Source of the DNA: Pegoplata infirma
Taxonomy: Eukaryota > Arthropoda > Insecta > Diptera > Anthomyiidae
Assembly (NCBI GenBank): GCA_963921195.1
Contig: OY992536.1
Coordinates: 318,139,038 to 318,203,037, forward strand
Direction: 5' to 3'
Length of the DNA: 64,000 bases
The position numbers and the translations under genes are program-made. The notes beneath the pieces are model-generated. The model worked only from the letters and a program-made list of their open reading frames with translations. It had not been told where the DNA came from and did no database searches. This document shows positions 33,042-45,265 of this stretch, in pieces. Each line of letters begins with the position of its first letter. Position 1 is the stretch's first letter.

Positions 33042-33896
33042 CACTCATAATAATAACTATGTAAAGTACTCTGTAAAATGACTGTAATCTCAATTCAACA
33101 GATATTTGACAGAGTTTTCTGTCAAAATACAGATTTAAAGAAAAAACTTTGTATTTTGTTGTGACAAAAAAACAAAGTTTCCTCAGTTATATTACTTTTT
33201 ACTTTGTAATCTTAATTTTACAGATAATTAACAGAGTTTCCTCAGTTATATTACTTTTTACTTTGTAATCTTAATTTTACAGATAATTAACAGAGTTTCC
33301 TGCTAATATACAGATCTAAGCAAAATACTTCGTATTTTTTATAACCAAAAAAGTTTTCTGTTTTGAGTAGTTTTTGTTTTTGTTACCAAACATCAAAATT
33401 TTATCTGTAATTTTTTTTTTTTTTTGAGAAAAAGTTGAAAAAGTAGCAAAAAAAGTTATCAAAATTTATTTTTCAGAAATCTTATAAAAATTTTACAAAA
33501 TAACATGCATTTAACTAAACTCTGTAAATTTACAGAGTTTTTTCTGTAAATTTTTTTTGCATCAAATATATGTAAATTTCATAGTTTTCCTTGCTAAATG
33601 GTGGTTTATTTAACCAATATTTTACTAGAAACTCTGTAAATTAACAGTTTTTTTTGTCCAAATCATTTTACACAGTTTTATGGTAAAATTACAGAGTTTT
33701 CTCTGTAAAAAAGCTTTCATATTTAACCAAAATTTTACTAAAAACTCTGTAAATTAACAGCTTTTTTTCTGTCAAAATCATTTTACAGAGTTTTTTAGTA
33801 AAATTACCAAGAAATGTTGTTAGCTGGAAAAGTATGGTGTACTCTGTTAAATTAGCAGAGTTTTTCTGTAATTTAACAGAGTTATTATTTTGAGTG
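33042..33896. mobile_element. TA-target TIR element, CTCTGTAAA family, copy 1
   Basis: Left end CACTCATAATAATAACTATG, right end AACAGAGTTATTATTTTGAGTG, flanked by TA (33040-33041, 33897-33898). The interior is a series of ACTCTGTAAATTTACAGAG palindromes. It contains an exact internal direct duplication of about 60 bp (CAGTTATATTACTTTTTAC at 33184 and 33244) absent from copy 2. Confidence 0.85.
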
Positions 33897-34044
33897 TAGG
33901 AAAGAGGGGAGCAAAATAAGAGTTACCTGTTTTTTATTAGCTGCCCAATCTCACGGATGAAAGGGGACGGGGAAAAACGGGATTTTTTTCGTTTTTTGAG
34001 GATTTTTCCCAATTCTTCAAAAGAAACTATATGAACAATTTATA

Positions 34045-34843
34045 CACTCAAAATAATAACTCTGTAAAATACTCTGTAAAATGACTGTAATCTCAATTCA
34101 ACAGATATTTGACAGAGTTTTCTGTCAAAATACAGATTTAAAGAAAATACTTTGTATTTTGTTATGACAAAAAAACAAAGTTTCCTCTGTTATATTACAT
34201 TTTACTTTGTAATCTTAATTTTACAGATAATTAACAGAGTTTTCTGCTAAAATACAGATCTAAGCAAAATACTTCGTATTTTTTTATAACCAAAAAAGTT
34301 TTCTGTTTTGAGTAGTTTTTGTTACCAAACATCAAAATTTTATCTGTTTTTTTTTTGAGAAAAAGTTGAAAAAGTAGCAAAAAAGTTATCAAAATTTTTT
34401 TTTTCAGAAATCTTATAAAAATTTTACAAAATAACATGCATTTAACTAAACTCTGTAAATTTACAGAGTTTTTTCTGTAAATTTTTTTTGCATCAAATGC
34501 ATTTTACAAATATATGTAAATTTACATAGTTTTCTTTGCTAAATGGTGGTTTATTTAACCAATATTTTACTAGAAACTCTGTAAATTAACAGTTTTTTTT
34601 TTTGTCCAAATCATTTTACAGAGTTTTATAGTAAAATTACAGAGTTTTCTCTGTAAAAAAGCTTTAATATTTAACCAATATTTTACTATAAACTCTGTAA
34701 ATTAACAGTTTTTTTCTGTCGAAATCATTTTACAGAGTTTTTTAGTAAAATTACCAAGAAATGTTGCTAGCTGGAAAAGTATGGTGTACTCTGTTAAATT
34801 AGCAGAGTTTTTCTGTAATTTAACAGAGTTATTATTTTGAGTG
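34045..34843. mobile_element. TA-target TIR element, CTCTGTAAA family, copy 2
   Basis: Ends CACTCAAAATAATAACTCTG and complement; TA at 34043-34044 and 34844-34845. It is collinear with copy 1, only about 150 bp away from it, in the same orientation. No believable ORF; open frames here are A/T-rich accidents. Confidence 0.85.
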
Positions 34844-35202
34844 TACAAGTCGAAAGGTTTTTTGAATGCCTATCCAATGGTGTATCGGCTTCGTTATTGT
34901 CAAAAATTAATAATCGTTGGGGTAGTTTAAATGGAGAAGTATATACGTACGACCGCCAAAATCATATATAATAATCTCTATCAAAATTAAGCCGACCCGT
35001 ATTTTTTCGTTTGGCGAAATTCCTGTTAGTTCGGCTTTTATACGGATTTTCCCGAAAGCCCTTATTTTATCTTGAGATTTTTTAAACTTGAGATTGGGCA
35101 GCTAGAAAAAACAGGTAACTCTTATTTTTGCTCTCTCATTCACCAGGCGCGGATCCAGGGGGGGGGGGGGTAGAATGGGATATCTCCCCCCAAAATGATT
35201 TC

Positions 35203-35316
35203 AAAAAAAAAAAAAAAGAGAGAAAGAAGAAAGAAAGAAAAGGAAAGGAAAGGAAAGGAAAGGAAAAAAGAAAGGAGAAGGGAAAGGAAAAAGGAAGGGA
35301 AAGGAACAAACAAAAC
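35203..35316 (+). repeat. Polypurine tract (GGAAA/AAAGA)n
   Basis: Over 100 bp of pure A and G on the plus strand, with AAGGAAAGGAAAGG units. Capable of triplex formation in principle. Open frames here are artefacts. Confidence 0.9.
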
Positions 35317-35551
35317 AAAGAAAATGGCCAGGATGTAAAAAAAATCCTTGGTAGAGGTATATGTGTGCTAATGATTTACAGCTCACATAGCCTCTATAAA
35401 ATGTTTCAGAATTAAAGAAATTGCGTTTGGGAAACTTAAATGACAATCGAGTCGTGGGAATTTTCTAACCGAATGAATAACTGCACCGCTCTTCAAATCT
35501 AAGGTTTGTCGCTGCGTTTTGGATGAAACCAAAAAAAGTTGATAGATTTTC

Positions 35552-36130
35552 GTGCCCCGATTACAAAACCGTCACTAAAATTTTTCTATCACGTCACAAT
35601 TTTGAGAAAATCGCGGTGAAAGTGTCAAAAATGGCCCATTTTGACCATTTTTGAAGGCCTATAAAATAAGATCCTGACATGCAAATGACTTGGTATCAAG
35701 CTCATTCGAAAGTCTGTAATTTTCTCTTTCAGATAAGATCAAATTTTCTTTGAATTTAATTTTCTAAAATGGTAAAAAATCATTAGCAAAAAGTGCGTTA
35801 AATCTAAAATTTGCTTATGAATTTGTATGGAAATTGGTTAAAAAACACTGTGTAAATAAACTAAATATTTCAAAAATGGAAGGTTTTTTGTTATTGATTT
35901 TTTTACCATTTTAAAAAATTAAATTTTTATAACATATCATCTTATCTTTAAGAGAAAATTACAAACTTTTGAATGAGCTTGATACCAAATCATTAGCATG
36001 TCAGGATATTATTTTATAAGCTTTTAAAATGGGTCAAAAATGCCCTTTTTCAGCACTTTAACCGCGAATTACTCAAAATCCTAACGTGATAGAAAAATTT
36101 GGGCTCCGGATTTGGATTCAGCGCAACAAA
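35552..36130. mobile_element. Fold-back MITE with arms of about 240 bp
   Basis: The left arm (ATTTTTCTATCACGTCA near 35580, CCTGACATGCAAATGACTTG near 35675) pairs with the right arm (CATTAGCATGTCAGGATA near 35990, GTGATAGAAAAATTTGGGC near 36089). The loop is about 90 bp (35800-35885). No coding region. Confidence 0.75.
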
Positions 36131-36139
36131 CTCTATCCA

Positions 36140-37080
36140 AATTACTAACCAGAATCCAATACGCATTTTCTTGTTGAGCTGTGCTATCCTTATCATTTAA
36201 GGAAAAAGTATTATTCCAAATACTTTTTATAGAAAAATATTTCAGAATTCCTGACTTTATCTTTAGAAAAAATATTTTTGCCTCTGAATGCAAGAATTTT
36301 TTTATTTAAAAAGCATATCAAATTTTAGGAAAAATCTCTTTTCTATAGAAAAAAATCCCTCAGAAACTGGAAATTTTTCTTTACAAAAAACGTTTCAGAA
36401 TCTGACAAGAATCTACTAGACAGACTTTTCAGAATCTGAGTTCTTCTATGGGGAAATATGTTTTTTTTTTTTTATAAAAATTGTGTACGAATATGAGAAT
36501 TTCTCTTTTTAAAATATTTTTTAGAATCTACGAATTTTTCTATAGGAAAAGTTTATCAAAATCTTTAATTTTTTTATTTGGAAAATGTTTAGAGCTTTTC
36601 TATAGAAAACTATGTCAGAATCTAAGATTTTTTTAGTACGAAATATCTCTAAGAATCAGAAATTTTTTCGGTTGAAAGATTCTGAGAATTTTTCTATAGG
36701 AAATGTGTCTCTAAATATTAAAATTTTTTTTTACAAATGTTTCAGAACCTTAGAAAAAATTAGAAGGCAAATTTTTTATTGAAAGATGCTATAAAATTTA
36801 AGGTCTTATTTGTCTCATTATCTCAGATTTTTGCTATAGAAAAAAGTTTAAAAATCTGAGACATTTTCTATTAGAAAATATTGAATCTGTGAGTTTTTCT
36901 GCAGAAAATACGATCTGAGAATTAAAAAAAAAATTACAGCGAGGGGTTTAAAATCATAACATTTTTCTAAAGACAATTATCTCAGATATTGATTATGTTT
37001 TTAGAATCTAAGAGTTTTTCCTAAGTAAAAATGTCTTAACACCTGAGAAATTTTTTGAAGAAAACATGTTTAAGTGTAAT
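36140..37080. repeat. Strongly degenerate 35-bp satellite patch
   Basis: Scattered AATCTGAGA, TTTTTCTATAGAAAA and TCAGAATCT motifs at irregular spacing across about 0.9 kb. It is an old relative of the arrays at 12.3 and 60.6 kb. Confidence 0.65.
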
Positions 37081-37679
37081 ACTTTATTAAAATTTTTTCG
37101 GAATATTAAACTTTTAGTATAATTTTTTATTTTGTAAAAAATAATTTTTAGATAAGATAATTTTTATGACTTTAAAGTCATAATATTAATATTTTCCCAT
37201 TCAAACCTACAACAAAGTTAAAAAATTCCCAATTCTCGAGAGCATTTCTAAAAATTTGGAAATACAGTCTAATATTTTTGAATTTTTTTTGTTTGTTTGT
37301 ATAAAAAATATTGATGTCATGACTCTTTAAGCATAAAAATTGGCTGATGACAGTTACAGTCAGTCGTAATTGTGAATATGTCCATTTATTTGACTAAAAA
37401 CGGTCTTAGTTATGAAGTAAATCGGTCAGTTAGGGTTCTCCTGAGAAAAAAAAATTTGAGTTCCCCCAAATCCAAAAGCAGGATCCTTTATTGTTAAGTT
37501 TTTAGGTATTTTTCTGCATACATTCAAAACCCCCCCCCCCCCCCCCCCCGACACCAACTAACTTAATTGCTTTACGAAATTTTTTTGGTAAAAAAAAAAT
37601 CTCACCCCCAAATGAAATTCCTGGATCCGCACCTGCATTCACATATTCAAGTATCAGGACAATTCCTTGTAAGTGCGCT

Positions 37680-39115
37680 TCCTCTTTTCATCATTTTGAT
37701 GAAAAATTAATCATATTGAATAAATTTTCATCATATTGATGTAATATTTGATCTTATAATAGTAATTATTCATCAATATGATGAATTTTTATTTTTCATT
37801 ATATTGCAGAGGCAAAATCGCTGATAAATCTTGCATACCTTTGGGAGCTGCGTCATAAATTTCTAAATATAAATGCCACTTATTTCTCACAGCAATTATT
37901 GTTATTTTATATAAATCTACAATCTTTTTTTTAAAAAAGGGCTACTTTCAATTGATAGTAAATTTCTGCAAATCATATGCTTATTATTTGTCCAATTAAT
38001 TTAAACAATAGACCCTTGTTGACTTTCCCAAACCCAAACTATTGTTCATAATGTTTGTTTTACTGTTGCTGGCTGTGTTTTTTCACGCCAAATACTACAA
38101 CAACGTCAAGTCGTAAGCAACAAAAATAAAATAAAAAGCCGAAATAAAAAGTCAGATAACAAAAATAAATGAAACAATAGCGCTAAATATAAAACTAAAC
38201 ATCATCAAATTACTATTTTAACACCTGAGTGCCCTTTTTATGTTGTTTTTTTTTTTTTTTGATTTCCAGTTGCTGTTCAGTCTTGCAGGGCACGCAACCC
38301 TTGTTGATTTCAAACACATAGAAACATTTGAGCAAACAACTTTAACAACACAATGTCACACTTAAAATAAACATACACACACATATATTTACACATACAT
38401 GTCTACTCCATTAGATCCTTAAATTTATATTATTATTATACTCATACATGCAATACATCTGTATCCCTTTTGTTATTTGAACATATCCTTAGGCCACATT
38501 TCCAACCCCTGCTACACAATTTAATTTTCTCAAAACATTTCAAAAACGAAAAAAATTTATTATTGTTAAATTTAATTTTCTCCCAAAATATCCTTTATTG
38601 TTTAATGGTGTTATTCTAAATTCTTGTTTTATAAAACAATTGTTTAAATTTCATTATTTTCCAAAAACCATAAACCATAGAAAAATCAAAAAAAAAAGAG
38701 CAACCAGCCAACAATCATATAATGAAATGTGTATTAAAGCAATTTAGAATTTTTCAAAAATTTTCTAAACTGCAATCATTAATTTACTGCATCCAATCAA
38801 TTATATTGTTTTGGAACAAAAAAAAAAATTGTTTAAACAATTTCATAGAATTCCACATCAATTTAAAATTAATACTAATTGAGTTACAATGCGCCAAAGA
38901 AAAGAACAATTAAAATTACAAAGAACTGTTGCCAAAAAATCGAGTGTTTTATTGTAATAAATTTGTCAAATCATATAAAAAAAATCAAAGAAAACAATAA
39001 GAATTGTCTTACAAAAGTATCAAGGCAGATGTTAAAAAACTAGTGAAATCATTGTAATTATTGTAAACTGGAATGATTTATGGTAACATGATTTACTAAG
39101 AAGTGCATATAAAGA
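37680..39115. other. AT-rich DNA, possibly host intron or intergenic
   Basis: No transposon ends recognised. A TCATATTGATG / CATCAATATGATGAA inverted motif set occurs at 37690-37800. Frames such as 38722-38913 (plus, 63 codons) have the composition of random A/T-rich DNA. Confidence 0.45.
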
Positions 39116-39119
39116 ATCA

Positions 39120-39480
39120 AATGATATGCTTCAAGCACGAGCTTGAAGATTGGGAAGCTAAAAAAACAGGTAACTCTTGTTTTTTATCCACTCTATCTCG
39201 CACATTTCTGTAAGGAAAAACCTTAGTTTGAGCATGCAAGTTTATAGAGGAAATCAACACACTCAAATTCCGTAAAAACCTGTAAGGAATTTTCCAGACT
39301 GGATCGCCAAATTTGAAGTTCGTATAGCCCTGAAAGCTATACGAATAAAATGCCAAACTGTTTGGCCATCTCATTTAAATGCCGTACGGCAGTAAAGGGA
39401 CAGATCCTGTTTTCAGTAACATTGACTTCAGGGACTTAACATTAGTGTGACAGTCAAAATATATCAATCAGTCACATCGT
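39120..39480 (-). pseudogene. Fragments of element O and of an RNase H LINE
   Basis: The segment near 39145-39190 (AGATTGGGAAGC, AACAGGTAACTCTTG) matches the inner repeat of element O at about 35088-35127. From about 39345, AAACTGTTTGGCCATCTCAT matches the LINE copy at about 42046 (AAACTGCTTGGCCATCTCAT). Both are short and non-functional. Confidence 0.5.
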
Positions 39481-39599
39481 TTACTCCCAAAATCTCTTAC
39501 ACAGCAATCATCTGTAAACTTTCTTGCCAGGATCAACACAAGTTCCCCTGAATCCAACTTGTTTGTGCAAAAATCCAACTTTTTATCTAGGAATACTAC

Positions 39600-42500
39600 A
39601 AGATAGATTAGGTTGTAAGTGACTGCTGACGTTTAACGTCAGCACACGTAGACTCTGAGGTCCATTGTGATACCATTTTGAGGTCCATTGTGATCGTAAT
39701 AGGTTTCCCTACTAGTCCCTGTCGTTAAACCAGTTTGAGCTTCTTATGAAACTCCTTAGATGTTGAATTTTGACATCCGACAAATCAGAAAGATCGTACA
39801 GCTCTCTAGATCCCAGTGAAGCAAGTCTCTGACCAGAAAGTGCCGGGTCATGGCAGTTGAAGTGTTCGATAGTTGCCAACTCCTCTTCATCCATACAACT
39901 CCGACAAAAGTCATTTGACAGAGCATTTAACCGCTCTGCTGCTTCCCTATAAGACCGTCTTCGGTAATTACAGCAACCACTGTCGAAAGATCTCCTTTTG
40001 AAAGCGATATCAGCTCACTAGTGCGCCTCTGATTAAGAGAAGGCCAAATCTGTCGTGTTGTCTCACCCGTCAATTCATTTGCCCATCTCTGCTTAGTCTC
40101 CGTCGCGAAACAAAGCCGTAGATTTTGCTTGCAAGTTTCTAGAGGCATTCCAAAACATTCCAATTCTGTTGGAACCTAGTCTGGCAAGCTCGTCGGCTTT
40201 GCAATTCCCTGGAATGCCTCAGTACCCTGGGACCAGACCTGTAAATACTTGAAAATGTATTTACTTACTTATTTTTCAATTTTTCAAATATTTTTTGTAT
40301 TTGTACTTGAAATTTCAAATACAAATATTTTTTTACTTACTTAACATTTTAACAAGTAAGTAAAACAAAATACTTACTTAACGAGTGCAAGTTCAAATAT
40401 TTGAAAAAATGTTTACAAATAAAATATTTGTCAACAATGTTTACAAATAAGAAACTTGAGAACATTTTTTCAAATATTTTTATACTTGCCCAAAATTTTC
40501 AAATATTCAACCTTATTATGGTTGACAAAAAAAGGGCATAAAGACCAATTTTTTAAAAACATTTTTTTTTGCACAAATGCATTTTCACCCTTCTGTAAAA
40601 ATATTAATAACTTCCTATTTTTCAGCAAATCGAGACCTTAGGACAAAAAGGTTCTATTTGCTATAGAAATAGGTACAAATAGAATCTTGTTGTCCTAAGA
40701 TCGCGAAATCTCGATAATATTTCGAGACATGGAGTATCAGAGAACATGTATTGCAAAAAATTACCCCTAACGTATTTGACTAACAAGACCACTTACGTGC
40801 CACCTGTTGATCCTGTTAAAATTTGTATATGTTGTTTGGGATAAAAACTGTAAAATCGTTTTTAGCGGTCAAAACTCATTTTAAGTGTTGGTCGACTTGT
40901 ATAAGAGAAATGGACTTTGTTTTTGTAACATTTTTTGGTGACATGTCATAATCCTAACTTCCGGTATGGCGATTATGATCTTAATCAAAATACCAAACTA
41001 AAGGTGGGGATTACGACCGGACAAAATTGGGATATAAACCTTAAACCAAGTGGAAATAATTTATGGAGAAATGTTGTAAAACAACCATTGATGTCATATG
41101 TTTATGTCCTACATGGTTAATGTTCATAATGTCCGTTAGGCGCCAATCAGAGGACAGACAAATCTTACAATTTGTCTAACGACCGAATGCAAATGGCGTC
41201 AACAATAGCATGTGTTCAGATGTGTGTTCGCAAATATTTCAGAAAAAAAAAAATGCTCGGTTGGAAGACAAATTGTAAGATTTGTCTGTCATCTGATGGC
41301 CCCTTCATTGGAACTTTGTATATTTTTAAATGGTGTAAGTCCCCTTAATCTGGAAACAGTAATTTTTGCATTTTTTTGTTATTTGGACCACTTTTGTAGG
41401 GCTTTGGACCACTTTTGTAGGGCTTTACAAACTCCACAGCATCAACCATAACGGCTTCGCTACATTCATAATTTTTATTAAGGACTTCAAAATTGTACAT
41501 GCATATGTATGTACATATGTATGTAGATCTCTGCATGGACAATCAGGCCAACCGGCTTCGCAAAATATACATCTTCTATGTAACGGCCTTCGGCTGGACT
41601 TAACGATCACCAAATCCAAAGATTCAGCCCAAAAGTGTTCGCTGAATTAAGCGTTTTTACGTAGTAGAAAATTTTATAAATTCGAAAAAAAATTCTTGAA
41701 AGTTTTATATATAAATAAAAATATTTATGACAAATAAATTTATTTGAAAAAATGTTGCCAAATATTTTATTTGAGTTCAAATATTTTATTTGTAAACATT
41801 TTCTTCAAGTATTTTACTTATAATAAGTATTTTACTTATAGCAAGTATAAACATATTTGAATTTACTTGTATTTGATTTTTTAAATACAAATATTTTTTT
41901 TACTTACTTAAACAAATGTTAAGTAAGTAAATAAAATATTTGAACTTGAAAACTGTAAGTATAAGTATTTGAATATTTACTTAAAAATACTTAAGTACAA
42001 CATTTTTACAGGTCTGCCTGGGACCCATATGAGTCGTATATCAAACTGCTTGGCCATCTCATTTAAAGACGTGCCAGTTAAAGGCAGATCTTGTTTTCAT
42101 AAACATGCACCCCAGAGACATGACCGCGGCATGACTGTCAGAATAGGTGTTGAATGCGGTTGTAGACAAGACATTGCAACTCAACTAGTCAGCTACTTCC
42201 TTTATTGCCAGCATCTCTGCCTTGTAAACACTGCAATGATCTGGCAATCTCCGAGCCAGGCTCGATCCATCTGTGTAAAAATTTATGGTGGCTCCACTAC
42301 CCGCAATGCCCCCCATCCAAGACTCCCTGGATGGTATCATAGTGGTAAAGTGGCGCTCAAAAAGGCTCATAGAGGGAGCACAGTCCACATTTTATGGTGT
42401 TGTTTTCTTCTTTAAGATGGCGCTATGGCCACAATCGCTGCTCCACCATTGCAGCGTGCTATTAAGTCGAATTGCCGACGTAGCCGCATACTGCATACCC

Positions 42501-42880
42501 AATAAGTCCAATGGTATCAGGTGAAGAAGGATTTCTAATGCAGCCGTAGCTGTAGTACGAAAAGCACCAGTGATGCACATCAACGCAATTCTTTGTACCT
42601 TCGTGATAAAGACACAGTTGGCTTTTGTTTCTAAAGTAGGCCACCAGACAATGATTCCATACAGCAGAATTGGACGCACCAGTGCTCCTATCAAGAAGGA
42701 GGAGGTCATTTCAGTGCCGTCCAGAAAAATAGGATCAAAAGCAGGAATCTTGTTTTTCCTTGTAAACAAAACAAGCTCTGTTGTACTTAGATTAACTCCT
42801 AGACCACAGCCTCTTGCCCATTTAGACAGACCTTTTAGAGAACCCTGAATGGGAGCAGATGTTTCCCCTTTCATATGCTA
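39600..42880 (-). pseudogene. RNase H-bearing LINE copy, interrupted by a hAT element
   Basis: Read on minus from 42874: a post-YADD segment (GCGLGVNLSTTELVLFTRKN then KIPAFDPIFLDGTE); a jump, by deletion, to ALVRPILLYGIIVWWPTLETK; then FITKVQRIALMCITGAFRTT. RNase H follows with FYTDGSSL (about 42268) and AEMLAIKEVAD. After the hAT insertion (40234-42016) the RNase H end appears (GIPGNCKADELA near 40195), then the C-terminal region with LPLETCKQNLRLCF-like sequence (about 40140) and an FCRSCMDEEEL...EHF zinc-knuckle-like block near 39870-39905. Stops and frameshifts break it. RT followed by RNase H places it in the I/R1/LOA group. Confidence 0.8.
40234..42016. mobile_element. 1783-bp hAT-type element, CAGACCTGTAAAT ends
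   Basis: Ends CAGACCTGTAAATACTTG and complement, flanked by a perfect 8-bp duplication CCTGGGAC (40226-40233 and 42017-42024). Subterminal regions repeat AAGTAAGTAAAA and CAAATATTT motifs. The interior has two inverted pairs: CCTTAGGACAAAAAGGTTCT / AGAATCTTGTTGTCCTAAG (40640-40705) and GACAAATCTTACAATTTGTC / its partner (41156, 41268). No transposase. Removing it joins the LINE reading cleanly. Confidence 0.9.
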
Positions 42881-43179
42881 CAACAGGACAACTGCGTGCT
42901 TCTAGAGGTAGCAGCATTGAATTCAGTGTCAGGTTCCAAAGAAGACCTCCCTGTGGTCTGCTCCTATTGACAAATCAAAATATGACAGACGCATTTCAGA
43001 TGTTATACGTCTATTGGCAAGTAATACTCGAAGATACTTGGCTTTCTTAAAGAAGGGAAATTCATGAGATTAAAATAATCAATTTTTTTTTCTCTTAAAG
43101 TAAATCCAATTTCTCAAATTCAGATTTTTTTTAGTGGATTGTTAATGAATGAAAAGGGCACTTTCAAAATACGCCTGAC

Positions 43180-43715
43180 GTTTTGAGCAACGGAAATTAT
43201 GCAGTCAGAACCAGAGAGGAAGCATTTAGAAATTGGCGAGATAACAAAAACTGCAATTCTGATATGCTGCGCAAGCAGACAATAACCAATTGTGCCAAGG
43301 TAGTAAGACGCAAGAACATAGTCTTCGTGCTAGTAAGAGCTTTTAGCCATTCATAAAGAGAGTAGGGGGCAGTGCTAGTACTTCTATCTCGACTCTTATA
43401 AAGGATGAACAAGTGTTCACTGACCAGGTTGATAAGGCCAACCTCTTCTTGAAAGAGTATCCAGTACAATGCCCAAAATGTTTAATCGAGCTCGTGCAGT
43501 CAAAAGGATACTTGAGGATCTCAACGTGGTATCAAAGCGGACCTCAGATATCGCTCGATATCAATTTGTTTCAAGCTTTAAAGTAATGGAGAGAATGGTA
43601 AATCACCATCTTGTTGACTATCTGGAGTCAAACTCAGTTTTCAGTGACCGTCAGTATGGCTTCCGTAAACGTATTTCTTCAGGAAATCTGATCGCGTTTC
43701 CATCAGAGCATGTTA
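43180..43715 (+). pseudogene. LINE remnant: linker and RT fingers, Jockey-like
   Basis: Plus strand. It begins with VRTREEAFRNWRDNK (linker helix region), then after a frameshift SF-PFIKRVGGSASTSISTLI with KDEQVFTDQVDKANLF. After a deletion comes the RT segment FKVMERMVNHHLVDYLESNS and VFSDRQYGFRKRISSGNLIA. The order matches Jockey-group LINEs (SFW.FIK..., KVMER.IN..L..YLE, DRQYGFR). The RT active site is absent. Confidence 0.75.
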
Positions 43716-43798
43716 AAGTCAAAAAAAAATTCTTTAACCTCTCGGTAATTCGGATCACAGTTTAGTTTTTCCACTATTGTCGCGGTTCACTTTTTATA

Positions 43799-43943
43799 CA
43801 CTCTAATTAAAATGATTTCAGATTCCTACTATAAATTGGGTAAATTTACACACACTGCGTAATTCTACTTGATATTATTGGAAATTTACCCATTTATAGT
43901 AGCATAATTTTTGAATTTGTTGAAATTTACCCAATTTAGAGTG
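43799..43943. mobile_element. 145-bp TA-target MITE, CACTCTAAT ends
   Basis: Ends CACTCTAATTAAAATGATTT and complement (AATTTAGAGTG), flanked by TA (43797-43798, 43944-43945). The inside pairs ACTATAAATTGGGTAAATTT with AAATTTACCCATTTATAGT. A second copy is at 58102-58620. Confidence 0.9.
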
Positions 43944-44399
43944 TACGCAAGAAATGAATTTTTTTCCAAAAAAGAACCAACCACTTCCTTCCTTTGCGGC
44001 ACTTTCAATAGATTGGATGGGTGTCCGCCATTTTGGCCAGTGCATTTGGAGGATTGTTTTATGTTAAAAAGGTTTACTTCTTAAACCAAACCGTTTCTCA
44101 AGGATAATCCGCAAGAGAGTCAGCAAGAAATCATTTATGCAGTCCAGGTCATTGAAAAACCCTACACCAAATGATGATGATTCTTCCGATTTTTCCGATT
44201 TTTAAATGTAAGAAGACTTTTCGTCATTTTAGGATTTGGCAGTGGTCATTAGGTCCTCGATATTTTACAAGTAGTCAGTGATATCCACCTATGATTCATC
44301 TAATTTCCAGCTATATTATAAATTATGTTTATGACCTACCTCTACTACAAGATCTGAGATGTAATCTTCTACCTGTACTCCCAACGACTCAAATCCATT

Positions 44400-45020
44400 C
44401 TTTTGGTTTTAAGTGGCTGCTGAAGCTTTACGTCAGCATAAATATATTCTGAAGTTCGTCGTCATAAATAAATGTTTACACATTCCTAGGACATGTATCA
44501 CTCAATTCATTCCCAGCAACTCCACTATATCCAGGAACCTAGGTTAGCTTGACTGGGTGGTCTCAAATTTGGCGAAGGAGTTGTATAAATTTCCTGACGC
44601 AACCCTATTTCACCGTGTTAAATTTCGAGGGCTTCAGAGCTACAAGAACATCCACGAAAATGTTTACAACTCAAAAATGTAAGTCTTTACTACATTACAC
44701 TTGGCCAGAATTCTTAATGTGGCCCTGATTAACAAGTGATCGGAGTACATTCCCAAGTCTGTGCATATCTCTTGTGATCCGTTCATAAAAATTTAAATTT
44801 TTTCATGCGTAAGACTTTGCTGCCCAATTTTTCTAGTGTAGTTGGATTTTGAACATTCTGTCAAAGTTCGTCCGCGGTAAGATGTAGTCGGTTTTCTGCT
44901 GCAGTTCAGAAAGCCGACAACGTCTCACTGCGGACGAATCGTATACTACTGCGATCTCTGGGAGTAAAAAGTGTTTTGGTAGATCTTGGCATTAATAAGT
45001 AAAATCTGCGATGGTGCAGG
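44400..45020 (-). pseudogene. Degenerate LINE 3' remnants
   Basis: GTGGCTGCTGAAGCTTTACGTCAGCA (split: GTGGCTGCTGAAG near 44413, TTTACGTCAGCA near 44427) resembles GTGACTGCTGACGTTTAACG near 39617, the 3' flank of the minus-strand LINE. TTCCCAGCAACTCC and CCAGGAACC near 44510-44540 match the RNase H region (TTCCCTGGAATGCC) in the same copy. It is heavily decayed. Confidence 0.45.
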
Positions 45021-45084
45021 ATCAGCGATTTTTAAAATTTGCGCGTCCATTGGCCAAACTTTTTAGATACGGAAATCTTTCCCT

Positions 45085-45265
45085 CATTCTAATGGCAAAT
45101 AACCCAGAAAGTTACCGCCCAGTTGTCATTTGATGTGACTCCCGAAGGTTACAGAGGGCATGAATAATAACCATATTGTAAATTATTTTCAACACTGTCG
45201 CAGCGTTTTTACAGAAGAACTATTAGCATTTTTCCTGAACGTTGGAGTCGGTCTGTTTGCCAGTT
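45085..45265 (+). pseudogene. LINE RT remnant (NPESYRPV...)
   Basis: Plus strand reads NPESYRPVVI then, after frameshifts, LPKVTEGMNNNHIVNYF and EELLAFFLNVG. This is a decayed form of the RT block NYRPVAIxS...KVMEG.INNHIV.YLE...GDLLAFLTE. The active site is missing. Confidence 0.55.

Larger units (their letters stand above)
35144..37635. mobile_element. hAT-type element P, CAGGYGCGGATCCAGG ends
   Basis: Left end CAGGCGCGGATCCAGG followed by G13; right end is the complement of CAGGTGCGGATCCAGG. It is flanked by CATTCAC on both sides (35137-35143, 37636-37642), a 7-bp match that is probably an 8-bp duplication with one change. Such ends are common in hAT elements. Inside are a polypurine tract (35203-35316), a fold-back MITE (35552-36130), a decayed satellite (36140-37080) and a C20 run (37531-37550). 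Confidence 0.7.
32990..37669. mobile_element. CAAGGAA element O, multiply interrupted
   Basis: Left end CAAGGAAGGTCTTTCACAGG and right end ATTGTCCTGATACTTG-type complement (GGACAATTCCTTG), flanked by TAA (32987-32989 and 37670-37672). A 40-bp inner inverted pair, ATAAGAGTTACCTGTTTTTT at 33920 and its complement near 35109, also belongs to it. The interior (34850-35100) resembles the CAAGGGAAG family (CCTATCCAATGG, AATTCCTGTTAG). The 3-bp duplication and similar ends suggest one superfamily. Nested in it: 33042-33896, 34045-34843 and 35144-37635. Confidence 0.65.

Noticed and set aside
34231..34437. 68-codon minus ORF in a TIR element
   Set aside because: Rich in F, K, L and I as expected from A/T-rich repeats, and not preserved in the sister copy at 33042-33896.
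35128..35446. Lysine/glutamate- or phenylalanine-rich ORFs
   Set aside because: They come from a polypurine tract.
37531..37550. C20 run as a biological signal
   Set aside because: Probably a homopolymer expansion near a hAT end. Length is not reliable in sequencing.
42285..42848. Plus-strand ORFs of 79-92 codons
   Set aside because: They are antisense shadows of the minus-strand LINE RT and RNase H reading.
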